This document shows, in pieces, positions 25,489 through 33,480 of a stretch of 57,592 bases of DNA. How positions within the stretch are numbered: the first letter of the stretch is position 1; each line of letters opens with the position of its first letter. The position numbers and the translations under genes are program-made. The stretch lies in the NCBI RefSeq assembly GCF_014641075.1, contig NZ_BMHP01000017.1, positions 1 through 57,592 on the forward strand, written 5' to 3'. This stretch comes from Paenibacillus nasutitermitis (GTDB lineage: Bacteria; Bacillota; Bacilli; Paenibacillales; Paenibacillaceae). Under the pieces are notes generated by a model. The model was not told where the DNA came from. It made no database searches and saw only the letters and a program-made list of their open reading frames with translations.

Positions 25489-25579
25489 GCGTACCTCAGC
25501 CTCCTCTATGCCGATCCATGACTGACTTTGCTATAATTATGAACGCACATTGGAGAAGAAGCAAGCGTCTCATGTCCGA

Positions 25580-26752
25580 TTACGCGGACCGTGAACCCAC
25601 CACAGCCTGAGCCTGAGGCTGCGCCGCACGCTGTCTGCGCAAACTGACGACAAGCACGCTGATCGCAATGGCAGCCAACATAATAATCAACAGACTGCCT
25701 GCCTGGGAACCGATCCCCGGACCTCCGAACAGCAGGTTCATGCTCCCTTCCACAGCGTAAGTGGCCGGCAGGAAATGGCCCAGATTCCCGTAAAAGCCGG
25801 AAAGCAGCTCCCGCGGCAGCATTGCCCCCGAGGTTACAAGCTGGGCAGACAGCAGAATGATGTTAAACAGCATTCCAGCCATACCGAATGCAATCAGGAA
25901 CAGCTGTGCAACGAACATAAATGTCAGAATAAATAGGGCCTGGAACCCCCACATGGCCAGAAACCCATGTTCCGCCTGACCGCCCAGGGCCAGAACCAGC
26001 GACGAGCCAACAAGCGAAACAATGATAGCTGCGGCGACATTTATAATGCCCCGTGCCCCGAACTGCTTGTATCGGCTAACGGTTGCGCCGATTGCCATGG
26101 AAGACTGCTGAACGTTCATACCCATAATCATGGCACCTACATAAGAAGCAAGCACCAGCATCATCGGCACCATTTGATTGTTCATCCCGTCCACAGGATT
26201 CGAATAACGGATATCAGAAGTAACTCTCTCAGACAACGCAGCCGCAGCCGCTCCTGCCTGTTCCCCGGGAAGCTTCACCTGCGTCAGCACCGATTTGACG
26301 CCCTGCCCGATCGCTTCTTTATTGACAGCTGCCGTAATTTGCGATGCTATGGAGCTCATCATGCTTTTGATCAGCGCTGGATTAGACTCATTAATGCTGT
26401 ACTGCAAGGCCGCGCTCCCGTCCTGCTTCATCAGCGACGCGCTGAATTCCGCCGGGATGGTCAGCACCATCTGCAGCTTGCGCTCATTCAACTGCCGCTG
26501 GGCCTCCTCCGCATTCCCTACCGTTTCGATATGAACGGGCAGCGATTGACTAAGCTGGTCCACGATAGCCGGTCCCATTTGGCTGTCCTCAGCCACGATT
26601 CCTATCGTCAGCTGGTCCAGCCGGTCTACATTGGTAACTCCATTGTAACCCGTCATCCAAATGACGGAAAAAATAACCTGAAACATGATCGCCGTAATAA
26701 TGCCGATCAGTGTAGTCGGTCTTTTCAGAAATGCAAATATCGCCTGCTTCAT
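25580..26752 (-). CDS. ABC-2 type export permease (YhgE/Pip-like)
   Basis: About 390 residues: one N-terminal membrane segment (about 10-32), a large extracellular domain, and five C-terminal membrane segments from about 195. This is the ABC-2/YhgE layout of drug or peptide export permeases. No ATPase gene is adjacent, so its energy source is unclear. The ATG at 26752 follows TAGGAGCTGGGAAA. It is cotranscribed with the TetR gene and sits next to an MFS exporter, suggesting resistance to a toxic compound. Confidence 0.85.
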   Translation of the reverse strand: MKQAIFAFLKRPTTLIGIITAIMFQVIFSVIWMTGYNGVTNVDRLDQLTIGIVAEDSQMGPAIVDQLSQSLPVHIETVGNAEEAQRQLNERKLQMVLTIPAEFSASLMKQDGSAALQYSINESNPALIKSMMSSIASQITAAVNKEAIGQGVKSVLTQVKLPGEQAGAAAAALSERVTSDIRYSNPVDGMNNQMVPMMLVLASYVGAMIMGMNVQQSSMAIGATVSRYKQFGARGIINVAAAIIVSLVGSSLVLALGGQAEHGFLAMWGFQALFILTFMFVAQLFLIAFGMAGMLFNIILLSAQLVTSGAMLPRELLSGFYGNLGHFLPATYAVEGSMNLLFGGPGIGSQAGSLLIIMLAAIAISVLVVSLRRQRAAQPQAQAVVGSRSA

Positions 26753-26785
26753 TTTCCCAGCTCCTATATCTCTCAATTAATCAAC

Positions 26786-26848
26786 CGTTTTAAACAATTG
26801 TTTTAAACGTATGTTTAGAATATAACGCAGCTCTTATTCCGCTGTCAA
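26786..26848 (-). promoter_or_regulatory. Promoter and TetR-type operator of permease-tetR operon
   Basis: On the minus strand, -35 TTGACA (26843-26848), an 18-bp spacer and -10 TATATT (26819-26824). About 10 bp downstream, 26786-26809 is a 24-bp palindrome centred on CAATTG, arms CGTTTTAAA / TTTTAAACG, imperfect at two positions per arm-pair. A repressor bound there would block transcription start. Confidence 0.75.
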
Positions 26849-26867
26849 TAACGTTTTATTTGCAGAC

Positions 26868-26905
26868 AAAAAGTACCGCCAAACTCCCAGAGGAGTCCGC
26901 GGTAC
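26868..26905 (-). terminator. Intrinsic terminator of MFS exporter gene
   Basis: On the minus strand GTACCGC pairs with GCGGTAC, with an inner ACTCC/GGAGT stem, then TTTTTG. It lies just upstream of the permease promoter. Confidence 0.85.
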
Positions 26906-26939
26906 GGAACTTCATATCTCAATTGGTCGAGCTTCGGCG

Positions 26940-28484
26940 CTAATGGATGCCCGAATCCGCCGATGCCGGTTTTGCTTCTTTGCCTCTTTCTCTGCCTGTG
27001 ACTGTCAGCCGTGAATTGCCCATAAACATAACGGTCATCAGCGCCAGCCCCGCCGGAATAAGCCCCCACATGAACATTCTGGAGATGGAGCTTGAAAGGG
27101 CGTCGACAATTTTGTCCATGATATCCTGCGGAATGGCTGCCCGTTTCTCCGGCGACAGCAGCTCGCGGATATTGCCCAGGGATTCTCCGCTGCCTGAGGC
27201 TCCTGCAAAGGAATCCTTCATCGTACCGGTCAACAAATTGCGCTGGAGGATCCCAAAAACCGTCAGCCCCACGGTCATACCCAGGGAGCGGATGAAAGCA
27301 AGCGTTGAATTAGCCGAGCCTCTTTGCCGCATATCGAAGGCATGAATGCCTGCCATCCCGAGTACCGAAAAAGAGAAACCGACCCCGAGCCCGGCTACAA
27401 CCATATACACCGACAGCAGAAATTTGGAAGTTTCCGGAGTGATCGTACTGAGCAAAAACGTGCCCAGGACGAACAGCAGCGCAGAGAAAATCATCACATT
27501 GCGGTAGGTCGTTCTGGTCGCCCCAAAGCCGCCGATCTGGGCCGAAACAACGGATCCCAGCGTCATAGGAAGCAGGATTAATCCAGAATTTGTCGCCGTA
27601 CCTCCTGTCACTCCTTGCACGTAAATCGGAATATACATGGCAAAGGTAATAAACACCGCTCCATAAAACAAGCTTGCCAGCGTGCTGGCCGCAAACAGCT
27701 GCTGACGGAACATGGAATAGGAAATAATCGGCTCCTCCGCCTTGGTTTCAACATACAGAAATACCGCAAGCAGCACAGCCGCAATCCCGAATAGAGCAAG
27801 GATGGTGGCGGAGCCCCAGGCATACTCCTGGCCGCCCAGCTCCAGGGCAAACATTAATGCGACAATCGAGCCGACAAGCGTTGCCGCTCCCCACCAATCA
27901 ATCCGCTGCCTGGAATGCTCCATCGATTCCTTGTAGAACATCAGGATCAGCGCAAGCGCGATGAATCCGACAGGCAGATTGATATAAAATATCCAGCGCC
28001 AATGGATATGGTCGGTAATATAAGCACCCAGCAGCGGACCGAACAGACTGGATGTGCCGAATACGGCGCCGAAAAGTCCGCCCATGCCGCCTCTTTTTTC
28101 TGCCGGAATAATGTCAAACATAATGGTAAACGCAATCGGCACAAGAGCCCCGCCGCCGATGCCCTGAATGGCTCGGTAAATACTCAGCTCTACAATGTTG
28201 TGGGCTGTACCGCACAGGACCGAGCCCAATAAAAACAGGAAAATGCCCAGAACGAAAAACCTTTTGCGTCCGTACATGTCGGACAACTTGCCGAATATGG
28301 GCATTGCGGCCATTTCCGTGACCAAATATGCGGAAGTCACCCATACAAACTTGTCGACGCCGCCAAGATCGGAAACAATCGTCCCCATTGCCGTAGCAAC
28401 GATCGTATTGTCAATGGCGGCTACCAGAATGCCGAGCAGCAGGCCGGCGACGACCAATCCCAACCTGCTTTGCTGCTGTGTCAT
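26940..28484 (-). CDS. DHA2-family (EmrB/QacA-like) 14-TM MFS drug exporter
   Basis: A 514-residue protein with 14 predicted membrane segments. DHA2 features: motif A LSDMYGRKRFFVLG after TM2, motif C GPLLGAYI in TM5, and an acidic residue in TM1 (AAIDNTIVATAM). It exports hydrophobic cations or drugs with proton antiport. A cytoplasmic/extracellular loop of about 50 residues precedes the last segment. The ATG follows GGAGATGA. It has its own terminator, separate from the adjacent TetR operon, so co-regulation is unproven. Confidence 0.93.
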   Translation of the reverse strand: MTQQQSRLGLVVAGLLLGILVAAIDNTIVATAMGTIVSDLGGVDKFVWVTSAYLVTEMAAMPIFGKLSDMYGRKRFFVLGIFLFLLGSVLCGTAHNIVELSIYRAIQGIGGGALVPIAFTIMFDIIPAEKRGGMGGLFGAVFGTSSLFGPLLGAYITDHIHWRWIFYINLPVGFIALALILMFYKESMEHSRQRIDWWGAATLVGSIVALMFALELGGQEYAWGSATILALFGIAAVLLAVFLYVETKAEEPIISYSMFRQQLFAASTLASLFYGAVFITFAMYIPIYVQGVTGGTATNSGLILLPMTLGSVVSAQIGGFGATRTTYRNVMIFSALLFVLGTFLLSTITPETSKFLLSVYMVVAGLGVGFSFSVLGMAGIHAFDMRQRGSANSTLAFIRSLGMTVGLTVFGILQRNLLTGTMKDSFAGASGSGESLGNIRELLSPEKRAAIPQDIMDKIVDALSSSISRMFMWGLIPAGLALMTVMFMGNSRLTVTGRERGKEAKPASADSGIH

Positions 28485-28516
28485 CTATCATTCATCTCCT
28501 TTTCTTTGTACATGAA

Positions 28517-29188
28517 TTATTTGATCTGCCTCCGGTCATGGGCCACTGAATCTTTATGGAGAGTAAGCGAACTGCGGTACTCCACAAGTCCAATATCGCA
28601 AGCGGGACCAATCACCACGTTATTGCCGCGGATCACATCCGCCTTCGTATATTCGACATAAACGCTGTCGCCTTCAATCGTCTCGGTTCTCATCTGAACC
28701 GCACCCGCTCTTGTAAAAAGCTCTTTGATTCCCTGCCATTTGGCCCGCTTCACCTTGATCCGCTCACCGCCGACTTCCTTTGCATAACAAGGGCCGTACA
28801 TACCGACCTCAACCTGATCCGCAGACAACAGGCCGTTTATTTGGAAAGCCCCGTCAATCCGAAAACCTTCCGCTTCGCATTCCCCTCCGACATCAAGCTG
28901 CCCTTTGATTTTAAAGAGCCCGCCTTTGGCGTTTCCCGTTATTTTGAGCTGCCCAAGCAAGGACAGACGGGAAGCTCTCAGATCGCCATTGACCACGATT
29001 TCACCTACCATTCTTGCGCTGCGTGCGGTGAAAGAGCCGCTGATTACGGAATTACCGGTACAAACCAGCGAGTCGCTTTCCGTATCCCCGTGGATTTCGG
29101 CTTCTCCAGTAATCCGGATGCTGTCGAATACACCGCCGGACGCAGAACCTGTGCCGGTGATTTTTAATTTAGGCTGCGTATTTTTCAC
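28517..29188 (-). CDS. Bactofilin-type polymer-forming protein (YhbF-like)
   Basis: A 223-residue protein of regularly repeating short beta strands (right-handed beta-helix): ITGEAEIHGD, GEIVVNGDLRASRLSLLG, GQLKITGNAK, GQLDVGGECEA. B. subtilis has yhbD-yhbE-yhbF in this order, with YhbE/YhbF being bactofilins that polymerise on the membrane. GTG start behind AAGGGGGGAACAGT. It is the last of three minus-strand genes and similar to its neighbour, so the pair arose by duplication. Confidence 0.85.
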   Translation of the reverse strand: MKNTQPKLKITGTGSASGGVFDSIRITGEAEIHGDTESDSLVCTGNSVISGSFTARSARMVGEIVVNGDLRASRLSLLGQLKITGNAKGGLFKIKGQLDVGGECEAEGFRIDGAFQINGLLSADQVEVGMYGPCYAKEVGGERIKVKRAKWQGIKELFTRAGAVQMRTETIEGDSVYVEYTKADVIRGNNVVIGPACDIGLVEYRSSLTLHKDSVAHDRRQIK

Positions 29189-29200
29189 ACTGTTCCCCCC

Positions 29201-29881
29201 TTATCCTTTGATACGATGGTTTACCTTGGCATCCGGATGAACGATCAGCTCGGTACGGTATTCCGCCCGATCGATGATGCAGCCTGGACCGATAAATATC
29301 CGACTGCCGCGGACGATTGCCGCCTTGGTCCCTTCCAGTTGAATGTCGTCCCCTTCAATAAGACCTGTTGTCAAATGCGGGTCAAATACAGGAATGAGCC
29401 ATTGGAACAGCTTTGACCACAAGCTGCGCTCGGATTTCTTAATCTCGATGTTTTCTCCGCCGATTTCCTTCACCCGGCATCGCCCGTAAAGCTGAATATC
29501 GATCCTGTCGGCATTGAGCATGCCGTTTATCGTGAATCCTCCGCGGGAGGTGAATTGCTCAGCCTCGCAATCGCCTCGGAGCTTGAGCAAGCCCTCCACA
29601 TGAATTTCGTCGGCGGTCATCCGTCCATAAACACTTACATCACCGTCAAGCTGAATGTCAGGCGCATGAATGCCGCCCTCCGCACTCATTTTCCCTTTGA
29701 CCTCCAGATGCGCGGCACGGATGCTGCCCCTGATTGTCGCAACCCCGTTGACCCGGAAATTTTCGCAGCTCAGATCCCCTTCCACTTTCCCCACTCCATC
29801 TATATTAACGGAGCGGTATTCTCCACCCGATGCCGTCCCCAAACCACTGAGATTCAGATTCCTGTCTATACTCTTCGCCAT
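29201..29881 (-). CDS. Bactofilin-type polymer-forming protein (YhbE-like)
   Basis: A 226-residue beta-helix protein, closely related in layout to the next gene (both have EGDxVxxEG/ELEGTKA-DVIRG-type segments: EGDDIQLEGTKAAIVRG here, EGDSVYVEYTKADVIRG there). The N-terminus is short and polar; no membrane segment. The ATG follows CTAGGAGGGG. It lies 12 bp after the yhbD homologue. Confidence 0.85.
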   Translation of the reverse strand: MAKSIDRNLNLSGLGTASGGEYRSVNIDGVGKVEGDLSCENFRVNGVATIRGSIRAAHLEVKGKMSAEGGIHAPDIQLDGDVSVYGRMTADEIHVEGLLKLRGDCEAEQFTSRGGFTINGMLNADRIDIQLYGRCRVKEIGGENIEIKKSERSLWSKLFQWLIPVFDPHLTTGLIEGDDIQLEGTKAAIVRGSRIFIGPGCIIDRAEYRTELIVHPDAKVNHRIKG

Positions 29882-29893
29882 CCTTATCCCCTC

Positions 29894-30517
29894 CTAGGCA
29901 AGCCTCATTCTCAACTCTTCTATGCAATCCGCTGCCGACAGCCGGAGCACCTGCTTCACTCCATGATCAAAGTGGACGGTCTCGGCATGGCCCAGCAGGA
30001 AAAATATCGATACGCCCATCTTCCGGATGAATACAATTTCGCACCCCTTATCGCCAAAATCCGCGAAATGCTTTTCCAGCGTCGAGATCAGCAGATTGCC
30101 TTCCTCCAGACTCATTTCACCGGTTTGCAGCATTTTATCGGCCATAAACAGAAATAGAATCTTTTGAAAAGACAGTACGGCTTGCTCGGGAAGCTCGCCT
30201 GCGAAACGCCTGACGACAACCTCCGAAACAATGTTACGCTTCCAGCAGTCACCTTTGCTCAATGTGAAATCATTCAGGTCCGGAGACAGCTTCCCTACCA
30301 ATTCATCCAATGACACATCGTCCTTCAAATGAAGAATCTTGTCGATCCGCGGCAAGATCAGATCCCTTGGGAAAAAGGTCTCCTGTCCCGTAAATACGGA
30401 CTTTCGGATGAACCATTCTTCCGGAATCAGCTGTTTTCGTTTCCACCGGTAAAGCTGGCCGTAAGAAATACCGGTCTGCTCAAGCAGTTCCTTCTTGGAA
30501 ATCAATTCACGCTCCAT
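29894..30517 (-). CDS. yhbD: YhbD-like protein with MerR-type helix-turn-helix (DUF4004)
   Basis: About 207 residues starting MERELISKKELLEQTGISYG, followed by QLYRWKRKQLIPEEWF, the MerR-like DNA-binding helices of YhbD/DUF4004. The C-terminal half is an uncharacterised helical domain. The ATG at 30517 is preferred, 11 bp after AGGAGA; the ATG at 30526 lies only 2 bp from it. A 7-bp palindrome lies over its own promoter, suggesting autoregulation of the bactofilin operon. Confidence 0.85.
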   Translation of the reverse strand: MERELISKKELLEQTGISYGQLYRWKRKQLIPEEWFIRKSVFTGQETFFPRDLILPRIDKILHLKDDVSLDELVGKLSPDLNDFTLSKGDCWKRNIVSEVVVRRFAGELPEQAVLSFQKILFLFMADKMLQTGEMSLEEGNLLISTLEKHFADFGDKGCEIVFIRKMGVSIFFLLGHAETVHFDHGVKQVLRLSAADCIEELRMRLA

Positions 30518-30538
30518 GTTGATCATCTCTCCTATGGT

Positions 30539-30570
30539 CGTAACATAACATTGTTACGATGAAAAGACAA
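30539..30570 (-). promoter_or_regulatory. Promoter of yhbD operon with palindromic operator
   Basis: On the minus strand, -35 TTGTCT (30565-30570), 17 bp, -10 TATGTT (30542-30547). CGTAACA and TGTTACG (arms 30539-30545 and 30552-30558, 6 bp apart) form a palindrome lying across the spacer and -10. It suits repression or MerR-like control by YhbD. Confidence 0.6.
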
Positions 30571-30721
30571 ATTATTTCTTCGCAGCTCTTATTGTATCGG
30601 AGTATGCAGCTGGCAAATAGCGTCGCTGGACCGAAAATCATCTCCGTCTGCAGACTGACGCCGGCTCGTCCAGATCTTACCCTGCCGGACGCTCAACCGG
30701 CTATCTCCCTGCCTTGTTCCC

Positions 30722-31159
30722 CTATCCCTCTAATTCCGGAAAGGTTTTAACCATCCGTACATGTGGGATGCCCTCTTCCATGAACATTCCGGAAACTGGG
30801 TGGTAACCCATCTTCAGATAAAAAGCTTCGGCATGCATTTGCCCATGCAGTTTGGCGCCGGCAGCCCCCAATTCTCTTGCGATTTCCTCCATCGCCGCGA
30901 CCAGCTCTCTTCCCAATCCATACTTGCGATGGGAAGCAAGCACACAGATACGCTCCAGCTTCGCGGTATCGCCGATCATTCTGACCCGCCCCGCGCCGAC
31001 AGGCTGATCCCCATCCATAATGACCACATGCTGCGCCATCTCATCATGCTCGTCAATTTCGATTCCAATCGGTACGCCCTGCTCATCCACGAAAACCGTT
31101 TTTCGGACCTCAAAAGCTCTCTGTCTATCTTCCGGTGTTAACGCTCTTCTGAGCTCCAT
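30722..31159 (-). CDS. GNAT-family N-acetyltransferase
   Basis: About 145 residues. The acetyl-CoA binding motif A is visible as CVLASHRKYGLGRELVAAM, followed by motif B around AKLHGQMHAEAFYLKMGY. The sequence VFVDEQGVPIGIEIDEHDE near the N-terminus is typical of the ElaA/YjcF-like branch. Substrate is unknown. The ATG at 31159 is 8-9 bp after GGAGAGGA; the ATG at 31168 is too close to that site. Its terminator was not recognised in 30571-30721. Confidence 0.9.
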   Translation of the reverse strand: MELRRALTPEDRQRAFEVRKTVFVDEQGVPIGIEIDEHDEMAQHVVIMDGDQPVGAGRVRMIGDTAKLERICVLASHRKYGLGRELVAAMEEIARELGAAGAKLHGQMHAEAFYLKMGYHPVSGMFMEEGIPHVRMVKTFPELEG

Positions 31160-31234
31160 CTGATTCATTCCTCTCCATAGGCCCGTTACAATAATCGGAT
31201 GCCCCTATTACTGACAGCTCAACGGTCTGAAAAT

Positions 31235-31264
31235 TAAAAAAACAGGGCGGTTACCGCCCTGTTT
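31235..31264 (-). terminator. Intrinsic terminator of ndoAI-ndoA
   Basis: A perfect 11-bp stem (AAACAGGGCGG with CCGCCCTGTTT, 3-nt loop), followed on the minus strand by TTTTTAATTTT. Confidence 0.93.
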
Positions 31265-31293
31265 CAAGTCTGATACGATTAGAAACGCACCGC

Positions 31294-31644
31294 TTAAAAA
31301 TCGATCAGGCCGACACTGATTTGCAAGGATTCATCCACCTTGCGCATCGTTTCGTCGTCCAGATGCGTAATTTTATCCGTCAACCTTTGTTTGTCGATTG
31401 TCCGGATCTGTTCCAGTAAAATGACCGAATCCCGGTCAAACCCATGTGACGCCGCATCTATTTCCACATGCGTAGGCAGTTTCGCCTTTTGAATCTGTGC
31501 CGTAATGGCCGCTACAATAACCGTCGGACTGAAACGGTTGCCAATATCGTTCTGAATGACCAGTACAGGACGCACACCGCCCTGTTCCGATCCCACTACA
31601 GGAGACAAATCTGCAAAAAACACATCGCCGCGTTTCACAATCAA
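31294..31644 (-). CDS. ndoA: MazF-type endoribonuclease toxin NdoA
   Basis: A 116-residue protein nearly identical in pattern to B. subtilis NdoA/EndoA (MIVKRGDVFFADLSPVVGSE, QGGVRPVLVIQND). MazF toxins cut single-stranded RNA; the Bacillus enzyme recognises UACAU. Conserved Arg in VRPVLVIQ and Thr in AAITAQIQ are kept. The TTG start at 31644 matches the family start and follows GGGGTG by 6 bp. It lies 3 bp after the antitoxin stop. Confidence 0.97.
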   Translation of the reverse strand: MIVKRGDVFFADLSPVVGSEQGGVRPVLVIQNDIGNRFSPTVIVAAITAQIQKAKLPTHVEIDAASHGFDRDSVILLEQIRTIDKQRLTDKITHLDDETMRKVDESLQISVGLIDF

Positions 31645-31647
31645 CCT

Positions 31648-31929
31648 CTACACCCCGCTTACGAGTCGGCCAAGCGTATCGCCGGCATCTTCCTCCGCTT
31701 GAAAAGCTTCCGATGCCATAACCAGGTTGATTTTCGCCATTTCTAAATATCCGCGCTGCATCGACTCGCGGATTTGACGCTTCTTGCGTTCAACTAAATA
31801 CAACTTCATCGCCTGACGAATAAATTCGCTGCGGTTTGAGTTTTCTTTGGCAACGATCCCGTCAACTTCTTCTAACAAATGATCCGGCAAGCTGATCATT
31901 ATCCTCTTGGTGTTTTGCAAATTGGCCAC
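31648..31929 (-). CDS. ndoAI: Antitoxin EndoAI (ribbon-helix-helix)
   Basis: A 93-residue protein with an N-terminal ribbon-helix-helix (KRIMISLPDHLLEEVDGIVA) and a C-terminal toxin-binding tail (GYLEMAKINLVMASEA...LVSGV) matching B. subtilis EndoAI. It neutralises NdoA and probably autoregulates. The GTG at 31929 is chosen because GGGGGTG lies just upstream and because the longer frame has no family counterpart. Consensus TATAAT lies about 65 bp upstream (31995-32000). Confidence 0.93.
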   Translation of the reverse strand: MANLQNTKRIMISLPDHLLEEVDGIVAKENSNRSEFIRQAMKLYLVERKKRQIRESMQRGYLEMAKINLVMASEAFQAEEDAGDTLGRLVSGV

Positions 31930-31994
31930 CAAAGTCGCACCCCCAAAACATTTCCAGCAAAAGCGCACTATCAGTATTGCATTGTTGTGATCGT

Positions 31995-32000
31995 ATTATA
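31995..32000 (-). promoter_or_regulatory. -10 element upstream of ndoAI
   Basis: A consensus TATAAT on the minus strand, 65 bp upstream of the antitoxin start. No convincing -35 at 16-18 bp. The gap 31930-32152 otherwise holds nothing I recognise; no clear alr terminator was found there. Confidence 0.4.
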
Positions 32001-32152
32001 CACCATCATATCTATGCGCACGATATATCAAGTATGCTGCATCCTAGAATAGATGCCGAGTATGCCAATTAACTCTTGTTCTACACTAATTCGAGGCAAA
32101 TCGTCAATATCCTCTTAATCCGGCACATTTTTTGAAAGGAAATATTTATGCG

Positions 32153-33337
32153 CTAGTCGAGCAGCGGATTTTCTACCGCTGCCTGCCTGTCGCCGCGTAT
32201 ATAAATACGCGGAACCCGTGAAGCAATCATGCACGTAACCTCATAATTGATTGTTCCCAAAATCGCTGCTACTTCGTCAGCCGTTATCGTCTCGCCGTCC
32301 TGAGTGCCGATAAGCACGACCTCTTCTCCCGCCACAACCGGCTGCTGGTCTGCCGAATCCACCCCGTTCAAAGCAATCATGCACTGATCCATGCAAATCG
32401 TCCCCAAAACCGGGACCCGCCTGCCGCGCACAAGCGCTATAGCTTTGCCGCTCATCATCCGGCTGAAGCCGTCGGCATATCCGATCGGAAGCGTGCCGAT
32501 CCGTTCTCCATCCGCTACGGTCACGTAACGGGAACCATAGCTGATTCCCCAGCCTTCCGGCACGGCTTTCACCATCGCAATCTGTGTCTTCAGCGATAAG
32601 ACCGGCTTAAGCCGGATGCGGCTGCGGTTCACTTCGAGGGACGGATACATGCCGTACATGCTGATTCCAAGCCGCAGCATCCCGCAGCCAAGCTCAGGCG
32701 TATCAATCCCAGCGGCACTGTTGGCCGCATGAACCAAGGGAATATCCAGGCCGGCATGTTTAACCTCGCGCACAAAAGCGGTGAATCGTTCATACTGAAG
32801 CTGCGTGTAGGATTTATCCGCTTCATCCGCGCGGGCATAATGGGTGAACATCCCCTCAACGAACAAACGCGGTTCAACCGCCGCCCGCTTAACGAAAGAA
32901 AGCGCCTCAGCTCCCGGAAGCAGACCCAGCCGCCCCATCCCGGTATCCACTTTCACATGGACCGTCAGCCGTTTGCCGTTGTCGGACAGCCTTGATGCCG
33001 CCTCCAGGATATCCTCGCGGAACAGGGCAACAGCAATATTGCAATCTCTTGCTACTGCAAGCCCTTCCGGCGGCACATAGCCAAGAACGAGAATGGGGGT
33101 TTGAATACCGCCCTTTCTAAGCTCTATCGCTTCATCCAGAAAAGCGACCCCCAGATAATCGATGCCGCAGGCTTCCGCTTCTCTGGCAACCTCTACGGCT
33201 CCATGCCCGTATGCATTTGCTTTGACGGATGCCATCATCCGCATTCCTTCCGGTATCGCCTTGCGAAAGGCATGCAGATTATGCGCCAGCGCATCCAGCG
33301 ATATTTCAGCCCTGGTAGGGCGGTAATACGCGTCCAA
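32153..33337 (-). CDS. alr: Alanine racemase
   Basis: A 394-residue fold-type III PLP enzyme that makes D-alanine for peptidoglycan. The PLP lysine is Lys39 in MASVKANAYGHG; the second catalytic tyrosine is in WGISYGSRY. The start is taken as the TTG at 33337 (LDAYYRPTRAEISLDAL): AAGGTGG lies 6 bp before it, and the family starts about 7 residues before the R-x-x-AEI motif. In-frame GTG/ATG codons at 33367/33358 lack ribosome binding sites and overlap the region next to a hairpin. Order ydcC-alr-ndoAI-ndoA is as in Bacillus. Confidence 0.95.
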   Translation of the reverse strand: MDAYYRPTRAEISLDALAHNLHAFRKAIPEGMRMMASVKANAYGHGAVEVAREAEACGIDYLGVAFLDEAIELRKGGIQTPILVLGYVPPEGLAVARDCNIAVALFREDILEAASRLSDNGKRLTVHVKVDTGMGRLGLLPGAEALSFVKRAAVEPRLFVEGMFTHYARADEADKSYTQLQYERFTAFVREVKHAGLDIPLVHAANSAAGIDTPELGCGMLRLGISMYGMYPSLEVNRSRIRLKPVLSLKTQIAMVKAVPEGWGISYGSRYVTVADGERIGTLPIGYADGFSRMMSGKAIALVRGRRVPVLGTICMDQCMIALNGVDSADQQPVVAGEEVVLIGTQDGETITADEVAAILGTINYEVTCMIASRVPRIYIRGDRQAAVENPLLD

Positions 33338-33368
33338 AACCTTCCACCTTCTTCTCATTCTAAACACT

Positions 33369-33414
33369 GCAAACGCCCGCTGTAAGGAGAGACCCCTTAC
33401 ACACGGGCGTTTGC
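33369..33414. terminator. Hairpin between ydcC and alr
   Basis: GCAAACGCCCG pairs with CGGGCGTTTGC (11 bp), with an inner TGTAAGG/CCTTACA stem. On the minus strand no T-run follows, so it may be a weak terminator for ydcC, an RNA stabiliser or an attenuator ahead of alr. Confidence 0.6.
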
Positions 33415-33480
33415 TTATTTATACCCTAGCCCTATGTTAAACGTTTGGGCTTAAGGCTGTCAATGAAACGGACCATTCCT

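Noticed and set aside
25550..25580. GTCCG-N6-CGGAC hairpin as a terminator between permease and tetR-type gene
   Set aside because: The stem is only 5 bp and no T-run follows; co-transcription is more likely.
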